Notes: generated from the sequence alone by a model not told the origin. Counted from the stretch's first letter, positions 34,638 through 46,546 are shown. The stretch: 64,000 nt of DNA from Calendula officinalis (GCA_963853835.1 OY970829.1:31087764-31151763); one strand, 5' to 3'. Numbers and translations: made by a program.

Positions 34638-34870
34638 GAAATATGACCCGCTCTTTATTATCTTACACACCAACAGTGTTGCATGCTAGGAAGGCTAAAC
34701 ATGTGCTAAGGGCCCAAACGGCCCAACCGTGCGCCACCCGCCGTCTCCTAGCCCCGGCAGGCCCACGTCCCCACGCCCTCCCCCGCACGCTCGTCCCCTT
34801 GTTCACGCACCACCCACGGTCGCAACCTCTACCACCCCGGGACGCATGGGAAAAAAAACGAAACAAAAAG

Positions 34871-34990
34871 AGGGGTGCAACACGAGGACTTCCCAGGGGG
34901 TCAACCATCCTAGTACTACTCTCGCTCTAGCACGCTTAACTGCGGAGTTCTGATGGGATCCGGTGCAATAGTGCTGGTATGATCGCACCC
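34871..34990 (-). rRNA. 5S rRNA, class T
   Basis: Copy 102; repeat 353 bp. Class T changes plus A23U. Confidence 0.95.
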
Positions 34991-35222
34991 GAAATATGTC
35001 CCGCTCTTTATTATCTTATACACCAACAGTGTTGCATGCTAGGAAGGCTAAACATGGGCTAAGGAGCCAAACGGCCCAACCGTGCGCCACCCGCCATCTC
35101 CTAGCCCCGGCAGGCCCACGTTCCCACGCCCTCCCCCGCACGCCCGTCCCCGTGTTCACGCACCACCCACGGTCGCAACCGTGACCACCCCGGGACGCAG
35201 GGGAAAAAAACGAAACAAAAAG

Positions 35223-35342
35223 AGGGGTGCAACACGAGGACTTCCCAGGGGGTCACCCATCCTAGTACTACTCTCGCCCAAGCACGCTTAACTGCGGAGT
35301 TCTGATGGGATCCGGTGCATTAGTGCTGGTATGATCGCACAA
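35223..35342 (-). rRNA. 5S rRNA, class U
   Basis: Copy 103; repeat 352 bp. UU end; upstream region one base shorter (CCGCTTTTATT), moving TATA closer to the start. Confidence 0.95.
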
Positions 35343-35572
35343 GAAATATGTCCCGCTTTTATTATCTTATACACCAACAGTGTTGCATGCTAGGAAGGCT
35401 AAACATGTGCTAAGGAGCCAAACGGCCCAACCGTGCGCCACCCGCCGTCTCCTAGCCCCGGCAGGCCCACGTCCCCACGCCCTCCCCCGCACGCCCGTCC
35501 CCTTGTTCACGCACCACCCACGGTCGCAACCGTGACCACACCGGGACGCAGGGGAAAAAACGAAACAAAAAG

Positions 35573-35692
35573 AGGGGTGCAACACGAGGACTTCCCAGGG
35601 GGTCACCCATCCTAGTACTACTCTCGCCCAAGCACGCTTAACTGCGGAGTTCTGATGGGATCCGGTGCATTAGTGCTGGTATGATCGGACCC
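35573..35692 (-). rRNA. 5S rRNA, G5C
   Basis: Copy 104; repeat 350 bp. G5C only. Confidence 0.95.
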
Positions 35693-35923
35693 GAAATATG
35701 TCCCGCTCTTTATTATCTTATACACCAACAGTGTTGCATGCTAGGAAGGCTAAACATGTGCTAAGGAGCCAAACGGCCCAACCGTGCGCCACCCGCCGTC
35801 TCCTAGCCCCGGCAGGCCCACGTCCCCACGCCCTCCCCCGCACGCCCGTCCCCTTGTTCACGCACCACCCACGGTCGCAACCGTGACCACCCCGGGACGC
35901 AGGGGAAAAAACGAAATAAAAAG

Positions 35924-36043
35924 AGGGGTGCAACACGAGGACTTCCCAGGAGGTCACCCATCCTAGTACTACTCTCGCCCAAGCACGCTTAACTGCGGAG
36001 TTCTGATGGGATCCGGTGCATTAGTGCTGGTATGATCGCACCC
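35924..36043 (-). rRNA. 5S rRNA, class M
   Basis: Copy 105; repeat 351 bp. C93U only; upstream C-1 is A. Confidence 0.96.
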
Positions 36044-36224
36044 TAAATATATCCCGCTCTTTATTATCTTATACACCAACAGTGTTGCATGCTAGGAAGG
36101 CTAAACATGTGCTAAGGAGCCAAACGGCCCAACCGTGCGCCACCCGCCGTCTCCTTGTTCACGCACCACCCACGGTCGCAACCGTGACCACCCCGGGACG
36201 CAGGGGAAAAAACGAAACAAAAAG

Positions 36225-36344
36225 AGGGGTGCAACACGAGGACTTCCAAGGGGGTCACCCATCCTAGTACTACTCTCGCCCAAGCACGCTTAACTGCGGA
36301 GTTCTGATGGGATCCGGTGCATTAGTGCTGGTATGATCGCACCG
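36225..36344 (-). rRNA. 5S rRNA, G97U + G1C
   Basis: Copy 106; repeat 301 bp (50-bp spacer loss). Confidence 0.94.
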
Positions 36345-36576
36345 GAAATATGTCCCGCTCTTTATTATCTTATACACCAACAGTGTTGCATGCTAGGAAG
36401 GCTAAACATGTGCTAAGGGGCCAAACGGCCCAACCGTGCGCCACCCCCCGTCTCCTAGCCCCGGCAGGCCCACGTCGCTACGCCCTCCCCCGCACGCTCG
36501 TCCCCTTGTTCACGCACCACCCACGGTCGCAACCGTGACCACCCCGGGACGCAGGGAAAAAAAGCGAAACAAAAAG

Positions 36577-36696
36577 AGGTGTGCAACACGAGGACTTCCA
36601 AGGGGGTCACCCATCCTAGTACTACTCTCGTCCAAGCACGCTTAACTGCGGAGTTCTGATGGGATCCGATGCATTAGTGCTGGTATGATCGCACCC
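36577..36696 (-). rRNA. 5S rRNA, G97U + G66A
   Basis: Copy 107; repeat 352 bp. C28U, G66A, G97U, C117A. Confidence 0.94.
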
Positions 36697-36913
36697 GAAA
36701 TATGTCCCGCTCTTTATTATCTTATACACCAACAGTGTTGCATGCTAGGAAGGCTAAACATGTGCTAAGGAGCCAAACGGCCCAACCGTGCGCCACCCGC
36801 CGTCTCCTAGCCCCGGCAGGCTCATGTTCCCACGCCCGTCTCCTTGTTCACGCACCACCCACGGTCGCAACCGTGACCACCCCGGGACGTAGGGGAAAAA
36901 ACGAAACAAAAAG

Positions 36914-37033
36914 CGGGGTGCAACACGAGGACTTCCCAGGGGGTCACCCATCCTAGTACTACTCTCGCCCAAGCACGCTTAACTGCGGAGTTCTGATGGG
37001 ATCCGGTGCATTAGTGCTGGTATGATCGCACCG
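36914..37033 (-). rRNA. 5S rRNA, G1C
   Basis: Copy 108; repeat 337 bp (15-bp spacer loss). G1C, U120G. Confidence 0.94.
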
Positions 37034-37265
37034 GAAATATGTCCCGCTCTTTATTATCTTATACACCAACAGTGTTGCATGCTAGGAAGGCTAAACATGT
37101 GCTAAGGAGCCAAACGGCCCAACCGTGCGCCACCCGCCGTCTCCGAGCCCCGGCAGGCCCACGTTCCCAGGCCCTCCCCCGCACACCCGTCCCCTTGTTC
37201 ACGCACCACCCACGGTCACAACCGTGACTACCCCGGGACGCAGGGGGAAAAAACGAAACAAAAAG

Positions 37266-37385
37266 AGGGGTGCAACACGAGGACTTCCCAGGGGGTAACC
37301 CATCCTAGTACTACTCTCGCCCAAGCACGCTTAACTGCGGAGTTCTGATGGGATCCGGTGCATTAGTGCTGGTATGATCGGACCC
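37266..37385 (-). rRNA. 5S rRNA, G5C + G89U
   Basis: Copy 109; repeat 352 bp. Same form as copy 77. Confidence 0.94.
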
Positions 37386-37617
37386 GAAATATGTCCCGCT
37401 CTTTATCATCTTATACACCAACAGTGTTGCATGCTAGGAAGGCTAAACATGTGCTAAGGAGCCAAACGGCCCAACCGTGCGCCACCCGCCGTCTCCTAGC
37501 CCCGGCAGGCCCACGTCCCCACGCCCTCCCCCGCACGCCCGTCCCATTGTTCACGCACCACCCACGGTCGCAACCGTGACCACCCCGGGACGTAGGGGAA
37601 AAAAACGAAACAAAAAG

Positions 37618-37737
37618 AGGGGTGCAACACGAGGACTTCCCAGGGGGTCACCCATCCTAGTACTACTCTCGCCCAAGCACGCTTAACTGCGGAGTTCTGA
37701 TGGGATCCGGTGCATTAGTGCTGGTATGATGGCACCC
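37618..37737 (-). rRNA. 5S rRNA, class P
   Basis: Copy 110; repeat 352 bp. G7C only. Confidence 0.95.
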
Positions 37738-37967
37738 GAAATATGTCCCGCTCTTTATTATCTTATACACCAACAGTGTTGCATGCTAGGAAGGCTAAAC
37801 ATGTGCTAAGGAGCCAAACGGCCCAACCGTGCGCCACCCGCCGTCTCCTAGCCCCGGCAGGCCCACGTTCCCACGCCCTCCCCCGCACGCCCGTCCCTTG
37901 TTCACGCACCACCCACGGTCGCAACCGTGACCACCCCGGGACGCAGGGGAAAAAACGAAACAAAAAG

Positions 37968-38046
37968 AGGGGTGCAACACGACGACTTCCCAGGGGGTCA
38001 CCCATCTGATGGGATCCGGTGCATTAGTGCTGGTATGATCGGACCC
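37968..38046 (-). pseudogene. 5S pseudogene, class D
   Basis: Copy 111; 79 nt, repeat 309 bp. Standard form, shorter A-tract. Confidence 0.92.
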
Positions 38047-38277
38047 GAAATATGTCCCGCTCTTTATTATCTTATACACCAACAGTGTTGCATGCTAGGA
38101 AGGCTAAACATGTGCTAAGGAGCCAAACGGCCCAACCGTGCGCCACCCGCCGTCTCCTAGCCCCGGCAGGCCCACGTCCCCACGCCCTCCCCCGCACGCC
38201 CGTCCCCTTGTTCACGCACCACCCACGGTCGCAACCGTGACCACACCGGGACGCAGGGGAAAAAACGAAACAAAAAG

Positions 38278-38397
38278 AGGGGTGCAACACGAGGACTTCC
38301 CAGGGGGTCACCCATCCTAGTACTACTCTCGCCCAAGCACGCTTAACTGCGGAGTTCTGATGGGATCCGGTGCATTAGTGTTGGTATGATCGCACCC
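38278..38397 (-). rRNA. 5S rRNA, G17A
   Basis: Copy 112; repeat 351 bp. Single change G17A; T-9 upstream. Confidence 0.95.
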
Positions 38398-38629
38398 GAA
38401 ATATGACCCGCTCTTTATTATCTTATACACCAACAGTGTTGCATGCTAGGAAGGCTAAACATGTGCTAAGGAGCCAAACGGCCCAACCGTGCGCCACCCG
38501 CCGTCTCCTAGCCCCGGCAGGCCCACGTCCCCACGCCCTCCCCCGCACGCCCGTCCCCTTGTTCACGCACCGCCCACGGTCGTAACCGTGACCACCCCGG
38601 GACGCAGGGGAAAAAAACAAAACAAAAAG

Positions 38630-38749
38630 AGGGGTGCAACACGAGGACTTCCCAGGGGGTCACCCATCCTAGTACTACTCTCGCCCAAGCACGCTTAACT
38701 GCGGAGTCCTGATGGGATCCGGTGCATTAGTGCTGGTATGATCGCACCC
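38630..38749 (-). rRNA. 5S rRNA, class A
   Basis: Copy 113; repeat 352 bp. A42G, TGTA promoter. Confidence 0.95.
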
Positions 38750-38982
38750 GAAATATGACCCGCTCTTTATTATCTTACACACCAACAGTGTTGCATGCTA
38801 GGAAGGCTAAACATGTGCTAAGGGCCCAAACGGCCCAACCGTGCGCCACCCGCCGTCTCCTAGCCCCGGCAGGCCCACGTCCCCACGCCCTCCCCCGCAC
38901 GCTCGTCCCCTTGTTCACCACCACCCACGGTCGCAACCTCTACCACCCCGGGACGCATGGGAAAAAAAAACGAAACAAAAAG

Positions 38983-39102
38983 AGGGGTGCAACACGAGGA
39001 CTTCCCAGGGGGTCAACCATCCTACTACTACTCTCGCTCTAGCACGCTTAACTGCGGAGTTCTGATGGGATCCGGTGCATTAGTGCTGGTATGATCGCAC
39101 CC
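38983..39102 (-). rRNA. 5S rRNA, class T
   Basis: Copy 114; repeat 353 bp. Class T changes plus C78G. Confidence 0.95.
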
Positions 39103-39335
39103 GAAATATGTCCCGCTCTTTATTATCTTATACACCAACAGTGTTGCATGCTAGGAAGGCTAAACATGTGCTAAGGAGCCAAACGGCCCAACCGTGCGCC
39201 ACCCGCCGTCTCCTAGCCCTGGCAGGCCCACGTTCCCACGCCCTCCCCCGCACGCCCGTCCCCGTGTTCACGCACCACCCACGGTCGCAACCGTGACCAC
39301 CCCGGGACGCAGGGGAAAAAAAACGAAACAAAAAG

Positions 39336-39455
39336 AGGGGTGCAACACGAGGACTTCCCAGGGGGTCACCCATCCTAGTACTACTCTCGCCCAAGCACGC
39401 TTAACTGCGGAGTTCTGATGGGATCCGGTGCATTAGTGCTGGTATGATCGCACAA
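39336..39455 (-). rRNA. 5S rRNA, class U
   Basis: Copy 115; repeat 353 bp. UU end only. Confidence 0.95.
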
Positions 39456-39687
39456 GAAATATGTCCCGCTCTTTATTATCTTATACACCAACAGTGTTGC
39501 ATGCTAGGAATGCTAAACATGTGCTAAGGAGCCAAACGGCCCAACCGTGCGCCACCCGCCGTCTCCTAGCCCCGGCAGGCCCACGTCCCCACGCCCTCCC
39601 CCGCACGCCCGTCCCCTTGTTCACGCACCACCCACGGTCGCAACCGTGACCACCCCGGGACGCAGGGAAAAAAAACGAAACAAAAAG

Positions 39688-39807
39688 AGGCGTGCAACAC
39701 GAGGAATTCCCAGGGGGTAACCCATCCTAGTACTACTCTCGCCCAAGCACGCTTAACTGCGGAGTTCTGATGGGATCCGGTGCATTAGTGCTGGTATGAT
39801 CGGACCC
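39688..39807 (-). rRNA. 5S rRNA, class C
   Basis: Copy 116; repeat 352 bp. Class C changes plus G102U. Confidence 0.94.
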
Positions 39808-40039
39808 GAAATATGTCCCGCTCTTTATTATCTTATACACCAACAGTGTTGCATTCTAGGAAGGCTAAACATGTGCTAAGGAGCCAAACGGCCCAACCGT
39901 GCGCCACCCGCCGTCTCCTAGCCCCGGCAGGCCCACGTCCCCACGCCCTCCCCCGCACGCCCGTCCCCTTGTTCACGCACCACCCACGGTCGCAACCGTG
40001 ACCACCCCGGGACGCAGGGGAAAAAAACGAAACAAAAAG

Positions 40040-40159
40040 AGGGGTGCAACACGAGGACTTCCCAGGGGGTCACCCATCCTAGTACTACTCTCGCCCAAGC
40101 ACGCTTAACTGCGGAGTTCTGATGGGATCCGGTGCATTAGTGCTGGTATGATCGCACCA
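40040..40159 (-). rRNA. 5S rRNA, class V
   Basis: Copy 117; repeat 352 bp. G1U only. Confidence 0.95.
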
Positions 40160-40389
40160 GAAATATGTCCCGCTCTTTATTATCTTATACACCAACAGTG
40201 TTGCATGCTAGGAAGGCTAAACATGTGCTAAGGAGCCAAACGGCCCAACCGTGCGCCACCCGCCGTCTCCTAGCCCCGGCAGGCCCACGTTCCCACGCCC
40301 TCCCCCGCACGCCCGTCCCTTGTTCACGCACCACCCACGGTCGCAACCGTGACCACCCCGGGACGCAGGGGAAAAAACGAAACAAAAAG

Positions 40390-40468
40390 AGGGGTGCAAC
40401 ACGACGACTTCCCAGGGGGTCACCCATCTGATGGGATCCGGTGCATTAGTGCTGGTATGATCGGACCC
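40390..40468 (-). pseudogene. 5S pseudogene, class D
   Basis: Copy 118; 79 nt, repeat 309 bp. Standard form. Confidence 0.92.
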
Positions 40469-40699
40469 GAAATATGTCCCGCTCTTTATTATCTTATACA
40501 CCAACAGTGTTGCATGCTAGGAAGGCTAAACATGTGCTAAGGAGCCAAACGGCCCAACCGTGCGCCACCCGCCGTCTCCTAGCCCCGGCAGGCCCACGTC
40601 CCCACGCCCTCCCCCGCACGCCCGTCCCCTTGTTCACGCACCACCCACGGTCGCAACCGTGACCACCCCGGGACGCAAGGGAAAAAACGAAATAAAAAG

Positions 40700-40819
40700 A
40701 GGGGTGCAACACGAGGACTTCCCAGGAGGTCACCCATCCTAGTACTACTCTCGCCCAAGCACGCTTAACTGCGGAGTTCTGATGGGATCCGGTGCATTAG
40801 TGCTGGTATGATCGCACAA
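40700..40819 (-). rRNA. 5S rRNA, class M + U
   Basis: Copy 119; repeat 351 bp. C93U with the UU 5' end. Confidence 0.95.
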
Positions 40820-41051
40820 GAAATATCTCCCGCTCTTTATTATCTTATACACCAACAGTGTTGCATGCTAGGAAGGCTAAACATGTGCTAAGGAGCCAAA
40901 CGGCCCAACCGTGCGCCACCCGCCGTCTCCTAGCCCCGGCAGGCCCACGTCCCCACGCCCTCCCCCGCACGCCCGTCCCCTTGTTCACGCACCACCCACG
41001 GTCGCAACCGTGACCACCCCGGGACACAGGGGAAAAAAACGAAACAAAAAG

Positions 41052-41171
41052 AGGCGTGCAACACGAGGACTTCCCAGGGGGTAACCCATCCTAGTACTAC
41101 TCTCACCCAAGCACGCTTAACTGCGGAGTTCTGATGGGATCCGGTGCATTAGTGCTGGTATGATCGGACCC
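41052..41171 (-). rRNA. 5S rRNA, class C
   Basis: Copy 120; repeat 352 bp. Class C changes plus C67U. Confidence 0.94.
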
Positions 41172-41403
41172 GAAATATGTCCCGCTCTTTATTATCTTAT
41201 ACACCAACAGTGTTGCATGCTAGGAAGGCTAAACATGTGCTAAGGAGCCAAACGGCCCAACCGTGCGCCACCCGCCGTCTCCTAGCCCCGGCAGGCCCAC
41301 GTCCCCACGCCCTCCCCCGCACGCCCGTCCCCTTGTTCACGCACCACCCACGGTCGCAACCGTGACCACCCCGGGACGCAGGGGAAAAAAACGAAACAAA
41401 AAG

Positions 41404-41523
41404 AGGGGTGCAACACGAGGACTTCCCAGGGGGTCACCCATCCTAGTACTACTCTCGCCCAAGCACGCTTAACTGCGGAGTTCTGATGGGATCCGGTGCA
41501 TTAGTGCTGGTATGATCGCACCA
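41404..41523 (-). rRNA. 5S rRNA, class V
   Basis: Copy 121; repeat 352 bp. G1U only. Confidence 0.95.
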
Positions 41524-41754
41524 GAAATATGTCCCGCTCTTTATTATCTTATACACCAACAGTGTTGCATGCTAGGAAGGCTAAACATGTGCTAAGGAGC
41601 CAAACGGCCCAACCGTGCGCCACCCGCCGTCTCCTAGCCCCGGTAGGCCCACGTTCCCACGCCCTCCCCCGCACGCCCGTCCCTTGTTCACGCACCACCC
41701 ACGGTCGCAACCGTGACCACCCCGGGACGCAGGGGAAAAAAACGAAACAAAAAG

Positions 41755-41833
41755 AGGGGTGCAACACGACGACTTCCCAGGGGGTCACCCATCTGATGGG
41801 ATCCGGTGCATTAGTGCTGGTATGATCGGACCC
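41755..41833 (-). pseudogene. 5S pseudogene, class D
   Basis: Copy 122; 79 nt, repeat 310 bp. Standard form. Confidence 0.92.
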
Positions 41834-42064
41834 GAAATATGTCCCGCTCTTTATTATCTTATACACCAACAGTGTTGCATGCTAGGAAGGCTAAACATGT
41901 GCTAAGGAGCCAAACGGCCCAACCGTGCGCCACCCGCCGTCTCCTAGCCCCGGCAGGCCCACGTCCCCACGCCCTCCCCCGCACGCCCGTCCCCTTGTTC
42001 ACGCACCACCCACGGTCGCAACCGTGACCACCCCGGGACGCAGGGGAAAAAACGAAATAAAAAG

Positions 42065-42184
42065 AGGGGTGCAACACGAGGACTTCGCAGGAGGTCACCC
42101 ATCCTAGTACTACTCTCGCCCAAGCACGCTTAACTGCGGAGTTCTGATGGGATCCGGTGCATTAGTGCTGGTATGATCGCACCC
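42065..42184 (-). rRNA. 5S rRNA, class M variant
   Basis: Copy 123; repeat 351 bp. C93U, G98C; upstream C-8 is T. Confidence 0.94.
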
Positions 42185-42365
42185 GAAATATATCCCGCTC
42201 TTTATTATCTTATACACCAACAGTGTTGCATGCTAGGAAGGCTAAACATGTGCTAAGGAGCCAAACGGCCCAACCGTGCGCCACCCGCCGTCTCCTTGTT
42301 CACGCACCACCCACGGTCGCAACCGTGACCACCCCGGGACGCAGGGGAAAAAACGAAACAAAAAG

Positions 42366-42485
42366 AGGGGTGCAACACGAGGACTTCCAAGGGGGTCACC
42401 CATCCTAGTACTACTCTCGCCCAAGCACGCTTAACTGCGGAGTTCTGATGGGATCCGGTGCATTAGTGCTGGTATGATCGCACCG
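42366..42485 (-). rRNA. 5S rRNA, G97U + G1C
   Basis: Copy 124; repeat 301 bp. Confidence 0.94.
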
Positions 42486-42716
42486 GAAATATGTCCCGCT
42501 CTTTATTATCTTATACACCAACAGTGTTGCATGCTAGGAAGGCTAAACATGTGCTAAGGAGCCAAACGGCCCAACCGTGCGCCACCCGCCGTCTCCTAGC
42601 CCCGGCAGGCCCACGTTCCCACGCCCTCCCCCGCACGCCCGTCCCTTGTTCACGCACCACCCACGGTCGCAACCGTGACCACCCCGGGACGCAGGGGAAA
42701 AAAACGAAACAAAAAG

Positions 42717-42795
42717 AGGGGTGCAACACGACGACTTCCCAGGGGGTCACCCATCTGATGGGATCCGGTGCATTAGTGCTGGTATGATCGGACCC
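42717..42795 (-). pseudogene. 5S pseudogene, class D
   Basis: Copy 125; 79 nt, repeat 310 bp. Only three copies after the previous class D copy (962-bp duplication). Confidence 0.92.
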
Positions 42796-43026
42796 GAAAT
42801 ATGTCCCGCTCTTTATTATCTTATACACCAACAGTGTTGCATGCTAGGAAGGCTAAACATGTGCTAAGGAGCCAAACGGCCCAACCGTGCGCCACCCGCC
42901 GTCTCCTAGCCCCGGCAGGCCCACGTCCCCACGCCCTCCCCCGCACGCCCGTCCCCTTGTTCACGCACCACCCACGGTCGCAACCGTGACCACCCCGGGA
43001 CGCAGGGGAAAAAACGAAATAAAAAG

Positions 43027-43146
43027 AGGGGTGCAACACGAGGACTTCCCAGGAGGTCACCCATCCTAGTACTACTCTCGCCCAAGCACGCTTAACTGCG
43101 GAGTTCTGATGGGATCCGGTGCATTAGTGCTGGTATGATCGCACCC
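43027..43146 (-). rRNA. 5S rRNA, class M
   Basis: Copy 126; repeat 351 bp. C93U only; upstream C-8 is T. Partner of copy 123, which has G98C. Confidence 0.96.
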
Positions 43147-43327
43147 GAAATATATCCCGCTCTTTATTATCTTATACACCAACAGTGTTGCATGCTAGGA
43201 AGGCTAAACATGTGCTAAGGAGCCAAACGGCCCAACCGTGCGCCACCCGCCGTCTCCTTGTTCACGCACCACCCACGGTCGCAACCGTGACCACCCCGGG
43301 ACGCAGGGGAAAAAACGAAACAAAAAG

Positions 43328-43447
43328 AGGGGTGCAACACGAGGACTTCCAAGGGGGTCACCCATCCTAGTACTACTCTCGCCCAAGCACGCTTAACTGC
43401 GGAGTTCTGATGGGATCCGGTGCATTAGTGCTGGTATGATCGCACCG
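43328..43447 (-). rRNA. 5S rRNA, G97U + G1C
   Basis: Copy 127; repeat 301 bp. Partner of copy 124. Confidence 0.94.
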
Positions 43448-43678
43448 GAAATATGTCCCGCTCTTTATTATCTTATACACCAACAGTGTTGCATGCTAGG
43501 AAGGCTAAACATGTGCTAAGGAGCCAAACGGCCCAACCGTGCGCCACCCGCCGTCTCCGAGCCCCGGCAGGCCCACGTTCCCACGCCCTCCCCCGCACAC
43601 CCGTCCCCTTGTTCACGCACCACCCACAGTCGCAACCGTGACCACCCCGGGACGCAGTGGAAAAAACAAAACAAAAAG

Positions 43679-43798
43679 AGGGGTGCAACACGAGGACTTC
43701 CCAGGGGGTCACCCATCCTAGTACTACTCTCGCCCAAGCACGCTTAACTGCGGAGTTCTGATGGGATCCGGTGCATTAGTGCTGGTATGATCGCACCC
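43679..43798 (-). rRNA. 5S rRNA, class N
   Basis: Copy 128; repeat 351 bp. Gene unchanged; extended TATA element as in copies 85 and 93. Confidence 0.96.
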
Positions 43799-44030
43799 GA
43801 AATATGTCCCGCTCTTTATTATATTATACACCAACAGGGTTGCATGCTAGGAAGGCTAAACATGTGCTAAGGGGCCAAACGGCCCAACCGTGCGCCACCC
43901 CCCGTCTCCTAGCCCCGGCAGGCCCACGTCGCTACGCCCTCCCCCGCACGCTCGTCCCCTTGTTCACGCACCACCCACGGTCGCAACCGTGACCACCCCG
44001 GGACGCAGGGAAAAAAAGCGAAACAAAAAG

Positions 44031-44150
44031 AGGGGTGCAACACGAGGACTTCCAAGGGGGTCACCCATCCTAGTACTACTCTCGTCCAAGCACGCTTAAC
44101 TGCGGAGTTCTGATGGGATCCGATGCATTAGTGCTGGTATGATCGCACCC
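44031..44150 (-). rRNA. 5S rRNA, G97U + G66A
   Basis: Copy 129; repeat 352 bp. C28U, G66A, G97U. Confidence 0.94.
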
Positions 44151-44367
44151 GAAATATGTCCCGCTCTTTATTATCTTATACACCAACAGTGTTGCATGCT
44201 AGGAAGGCTAAACATGTGCTAAGGAGCCAAACGGCCCAACCGTGCGCCACCCGCCGTCTCCTAGCCCCGGCAGGCTCATGTTCCCACGCCCGTCTCCTTG
44301 TTCACGCACCACCCACGGTCGCAACCGTGACCACCCCGGGACGCAGGGGAAAAAACGAAACAAAAAC

Positions 44368-44487
44368 AGGGGTGCAACACGAGGACTTCCCAGGGGGTCA
44401 CCCATCCTAGTACTACTCTCGCCCAAGCACGCTTAACTGCGGAGTTCTGATGGGATCCGGTGCATTAGTGCTGGTATGATCGCACCG
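44368..44487 (-). rRNA. 5S rRNA, G1C
   Basis: Copy 130; repeat 337 bp. G1C only; the base after the 3' end is changed (ACAGG). Confidence 0.95.
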
Positions 44488-44719
44488 GAAATATGTCCCG
44501 CTCTTTATTATCTTATACACCAACAGTGTTGCATGCTAGGAAGGCTAAACATGTGCTAAGGAGCCAAACGGCCCAACCGTGCGCCACCCGCCGTCTCCGA
44601 GCCCCGGCAGGCCCACGTTCCCAGGCCCTCCCCCGCACACCCGTCCCCTTGTTCACGCACCACCCACGGTCACAACCGTGACTACCCCGGGACGCAGGGG
44701 GAAAAAACGAAACAAAAAG

Positions 44720-44839
44720 AGGGGTGCAACACGAGGACTTCCCAGGGGGTCACCCATCCTAGTACTACTCTCGCCCAAGCACGCTTAACTGCGGAGTTCT
44801 GATGGGATCCGGTGCATTAGTGCTGGTATGATCGGACCC
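44720..44839 (-). rRNA. 5S rRNA, G5C
   Basis: Copy 131; repeat 352 bp. G5C only. Confidence 0.95.
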
Positions 44840-45072
44840 GAAATATGTCCCGCTCTTTATTATCTTATACACCAACAATGTTGCATGCTAGGAAGGCTAA
44901 ACATGTGCTAAGGAGCCAAACGGCCCAACCGTGCGCCACCCGCCGTCTCCTAGCCCCGGCAGGCCCACGTTCCCACGCCCTCCCCCGCACGCCCGTCCCC
45001 GTGTTCACGCACCACCCACGGTCACAACCGTGACCACCCCGGGACGCAGGGGAAAAAAAACGAAACTAAAAG

Positions 45073-45192
45073 AGGGGTGCAACACGAGGACTTCCCAGGG
45101 GGTCACCCATCCTAGTACTACTCTCGCCCAAGCACGCTTAACTGCGGAGTTCTGATGGGATCCGGTGCATTAGTGCTGGTATGATCGCACAC
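45073..45192 (-). rRNA. 5S rRNA, G2U
   Basis: Copy 132; repeat 353 bp. G2U; C-1 is T. First T-tract cut to four. Confidence 0.94.
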
Positions 45193-45422
45193 AAAATGTG
45201 TCCCGCTCTTTATTATCTTATACACCAACAGTGTTGCATGCTAGAAGGCTAAACATGTGCTAAGGAGCCAACGGCCCAACCGTGCGCCACCCGCCGTCTC
45301 CTAGCCCCGGCAGGCCCACGTCCCCACGCCCTCCCCCGCACACCCGTCCCCTTGTTCACGCACCACCCACGGTCGCAACCGTGACCACCCCGGGACGCAG
45401 GGGAAAAAAACGAAACAAAAAG

Positions 45423-45541
45423 AGGGTGCAACACGAGGACTTCCAAGGGGGTCACCCATCCTAGTACTACTCTCGCCCAAGCACGCTTAACTGCGGAGTT
45501 CTGATGGGATCCGGTGCATTAGTGCTGGTATGATCGGACCC
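45423..45541 (-). rRNA. 5S rRNA, class K
   Basis: Copy 133; 119 nt, repeat 349 bp. G5C, G97U, one 3' C lost. Confidence 0.93.
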
Positions 45542-45765
45542 GAAATATGTCCCGCTCTTTATTATCTTATACACCAACAGTGTTGCATGCTAGGAAGGCT
45601 AAACATGTGCTAAGGAGCCAAACGGCCCAACCGTGCGCCACCCGCCGTCTCCTAGCCCCGGCAGGCCCACGCCCTCCCCCGCACGCCCGTCCCATTGTTC
45701 ACGCACCACCCACGGTCGCAACCGTGACCACCCCGGGACGTAGGGGAAAAAAACGAAACAAAAAG

Positions 45766-45885
45766 AGGGGTGCAACACGAGGACTTCCCAGGGGTTCACC
45801 CATCCTAGTACTACTCTCGCCCAAGCACGCTTAACTGCGGAGTTCTGATGGGAACCGGTGCATTAGTGCTGGTATGATGGCACCC
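45766..45885 (-). rRNA. 5S rRNA, class P
   Basis: Copy 134; repeat 344 bp. G7C, A32U, C91A. Confidence 0.94.
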
Positions 45886-46116
45886 GAAATATGTCCCGCT
45901 CTTTATTATCTTATACACCAACAGTGTTGCATGCTAGGAAGGCTAAACATGTGCTAAGGAGCCAAACGGCCCAACCGTGCGCCACCCGCCGTCTCCTAGC
46001 CCCGGCAGGCCCACGTTCCCACGCCCTCCCCCGCACGCCCGTCCCTTGATCACGCACCACCCACGGTCGCAACCGTGACCACCCCGGGACGCAGGGGAAA
46101 AAAACGAAACCAAAAG

Positions 46117-46195
46117 AGGGGTGCAACACGACGACTTCCCAGGGGGTCACCCAACTGATGGGATCCGGTGCATTAGTGCTGGTATGATCGGACCC
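46117..46195 (-). pseudogene. 5S pseudogene, class D
   Basis: Copy 135; 79 nt, repeat 310 bp. Standard plus A83U beside the deletion, shared with copy 149. Confidence 0.92.
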
Positions 46196-46426
46196 GAAAT
46201 ATGTCCCGCTCTTTATTATCTTATACACCAACAGTGTTGCATGCTAGGAAGGCTAAACATGTGCTAAGGAGCCAAACGGCCCAACCGTGCGCCACCCGCC
46301 GTCTCCTAGCCCCGGCAGGCCCACGTCCCCACGCCCTCCCCCGCACGCCCGTCCCCTTGTTCACGCACCACCCACGGTCGCAACCGTGACCACACCGGGA
46401 CGCAGGGGAAAAAACGAAACAAAAAG

Positions 46427-46546
46427 AGGGGTGCAACACGAGGACTTCCCAGGGGGTCACCCATCCTAGAACTACTCTCGCCCAAGCACGCTTAACTGCG
46501 GAGTTCTGATGGGATCCGGTGCATTAGTGCTGGTATGATCGCACCC
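46427..46546 (-). rRNA. 5S rRNA, A77U
   Basis: Copy 136; repeat 351 bp. Single change A77U; T-9 upstream. Confidence 0.95.

Larger units (their letters stand above)
41529..43452. repeat. 962-bp tandem duplication (3 units, twice)
   Basis: Units of 310, 351 and 301 bp (classes D, M and G97U+G1C) repeat at an offset of 962 bp: 41529-42490 and 42491-43452. Confidence 0.88.
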
